Assembly (NCBI GenBank): GCA_003135995.1
Contig: PNBM01000140.1
Location: forward strand, 1 to 6,931
Direction of reading: 5' to 3'
Source: Ignavibacteriota bacterium
Lineage (GTDB): Bacteria; Bacteroidota; Ignavibacteria; Tepidaquicellales; Tepidaquicellaceae
DNA length: 6,931 bases
The position numbers and the translations under genes are program-made. Every line of letters begins with the position of its first letter. The stretch's first letter is position 1. The notes below the pieces were generated by a model. The model did no database searches. It was not told where the DNA came from and saw only the letters and a program-made list of their open reading frames with translations. This document shows positions 6,044 to 6,931 of the stretch, one piece after another.

Positions 6044-6685
6044 ATGGACAAAAATTTATTTGGTAAAAGACTAAATGATTTCTGTAAAACCGTATCTCCT
6101 ACACAGGTTGATTTTGCCGATAAGCTTGAAATGAAACCTCAATCGTTACAGAAATATTTAAAGGGTCAGAGACTTCCCCTTCCGGAAATTTTATCCAAGA
6201 TTAGCAGTTTGGGATGTAACCTGAACTGGCTGTTGAACGGCGAAGGCGATATGCTAAAAAAGACCGTTACAAAAATATTTAAAACGAAACCAATTCCCGT
6301 AGTTGCCGAAGTTGAATGCGGGGTTCCGCTGTATAACCAGATTAAACAGGAATATATGAAATACCTGGAACTCGCAGACGTGAATCATTTAATTAATCCT
6401 TTCATCGCCGTCGCACGCGGTGATTCGATGAGACCTTATATAAACCCGGGAGATTATTTGTTGTGCACGGATGAACCTCAAAAACTTAAAAACGGCAGAG
6501 CAGTAATAGTTAATTTTAAAACGATACCGGAAACATATTCATCAAACGCAAAATTAATTAATTTCCTTGATGATGATAGAATAATGCTTTATTCTATAAA
6601 TACAAAGTTTCCTCCCGTAATTTACAAAAAGAGTGATATATACAGGATTTATAAGGTAGTGAGAATAATTCGTGATGTCAGGTGA
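6044..6685 (+). CDS. HTH-S24 transcriptional repressor (phage CI / LexA-like, self-cleaving type)
   Basis: This 213-residue protein has an N-terminal XRE-like helix-turn-helix (about 5-70: FGKRLNDFCK...TQVDFADKLEMKPQSLQKYLKGQRLP, then GCNLNWLLNGEGDM, typical of CI-type repressors). A C-terminal S24/LexA-like peptidase domain follows (about 83-210). The predicted self-cleavage site is Cys92-Gly93 in VAEVECGVPL; Cys-Gly is the UmuD form, Ala-Gly the LexA/CI form. The likely nucleophile is Ser128 in ARGDSMRPYINPGD. The general-base Lys is probably Lys170 in SSNAKLINF, before LYSINTKFPPVIY, which matches the conserved N-P-x-Y-P-P stretch. By family knowledge, RecA-DNA filaments stimulate cleavage and relieve repression; here that is inferred. 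No prophage genes adjoin it, so it may control chromosomal genes or be a phage remnant. There is no Shine-Dalgarno site. Confidence 0.88.
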   Translation: MDKNLFGKRLNDFCKTVSPTQVDFADKLEMKPQSLQKYLKGQRLPLPEILSKISSLGCNLNWLLNGEGDMLKKTVTKIFKTKPIPVVAEVECGVPLYNQIKQEYMKYLELADVNHLINPFIAVARGDSMRPYINPGDYLLCTDEPQKLKNGRAVIVNFKTIPETYSSNAKLINFLDDDRIMLYSINTKFPPVIYKKSDIYRIYKVVRIIRDVR

Positions 6686-6707
6686 TTCGTATCGTTATTG
6701 CACCTGA
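6678..6707 (+). repeat. 7-bp inverted repeat at the end of the repressor gene
   Basis: TCAGGTG (6678-6684, overlapping the stop codon) and CACCTGA (6701-6707) are perfect inverted copies around a 16-nt loop. The position suggests a weak terminator or mRNA 3'-end hairpin for the repressor transcript, but the loop is long and no T-run follows. Confidence 0.3.
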
Positions 6708-6801
6708 ACTATTATAAACAAAAATATGAATTTAAATACAGAACTTATATATGTATCTTGCGTATACTAATTTAAGAATTAATTAATTTAATAATAATAT
6801 C

Positions 6802-6931
6802 ATGATAAAACGTTTATTAATATTTTCTATCCTGAGTTTTTTCATAACGACTGCAATTCATTCGCAAAACAACAGTAAATATTTTCTTGATGAAAATATC
6901 GATTACTCAGTCAATCCTGGTACTGATTTTT
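6802..6931 (+). CDS. Probable secreted M13-family metallopeptidase (PepO/neprilysin-like), N-terminal fragment cut by window edge
   Basis: An ATG at 6802 opens a frame that runs off the right edge after 43 codons. Residues 1-21 form a signal peptide (MIKRLLIFSILSFFITTAIHS, likely cut before Gln22). The mature start, FLDENIDYSVNPGTDF (28-43), matches the hallmark opening of M13 peptidases, usually 'D..NhD.sv.PGdDFy.yvNG.W'. By family knowledge these are zinc endopeptidases of about 670 residues with HExxH and ExxxD motifs near the C-terminus, acting on peptides outside the cytoplasm; none of that part is visible. There is no Shine-Dalgarno site, and the leader is AT-rich. It follows the repressor by 116 bp on the same strand, but a separate promoter is likely. 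The assignment rests on one short motif plus the signal peptide. Confidence 0.7.
   Translation, partial: MIKRLLIFSILSFFITTAIHSQNNSKYFLDENIDYSVNPGTDF

Noticed and set aside
3159..6685. The duplicated-domain protein, T9SS protein and repressor as one defence island or toxin-antitoxin system
   Set aside because: Gene orientations are mixed, spacers are long, no nuclease, toxin or effector motif is visible, and the T9SS protein is clearly exported; nothing links them beyond proximity.
6754..6768. TATACT (6763-6768) as promoter -10 of the M13 peptidase gene
   Set aside because: No -35-like or Bacteroidota-type upstream element at proper spacing; AT-rich chance matches are frequent here.

Overview
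The window looks like chromosomal DNA from an AT-rich member of the FCB group, most likely Ignavibacteria or a close relative. The best clue is the C-terminal tail of the secreted protein at 4145..5677. It carries NYPNPFNP, YNILGKEVATLVNE and SGIYFYKLQ, the signature of type IX secretion (T9SS) type A sorting domains in that lineage. Other clues are the near absence of Shine-Dalgarno sites, very AT-rich spacers and a collagen-tethered lipoprotein.

Layout from left to right: (1) the 3' end of a hybrid histidine kinase (kinase tail plus receiver domain, +), cut by the window edge. (2) Convergent with it, a DHA2/EmrB-type MFS drug exporter (-). (3) An AT-rich divergent spacer, then a lipoprotein with a short Gly-X-Y stalk and a carboxypeptidase-regulatory-like fold (+), closed by a strong 12-bp hairpin terminator. 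(4) A 260-residue protein of unknown function (+) built from two copies of one domain; only the second copy keeps a HExxE metalloprotease-like motif. (5) Convergent with it, a T9SS-secreted protein with six Ycf48/BNR-like Asp-box motifs (-). (6) A 350-bp gene-free spacer. (7) An HTH plus S24 peptidase, CI/LexA-type repressor (+). (8) The first 43 codons of a probable secreted M13 metallopeptidase (+), running off the right edge.

The genes do not form one obvious operon. They mostly look like independent units: signalling, efflux, two exported surface proteins, an orphan repressor and a peptidase. Two copies of a GC-rich palindromic repeat (4095..4129 and 5886..5919), sharing an identical 19-nt core and the same orientation, flank the T9SS cargo gene.

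The least ordinary item is the duplicated-domain protein at 3159..3941. I do not recognise it as a named family. Its arrangement, with one degenerate and one apparently intact putative zincin-like half, is the best lead for undescribed biology. I see no CRISPR array, transposase, phage structural genes, tRNA or rRNA.
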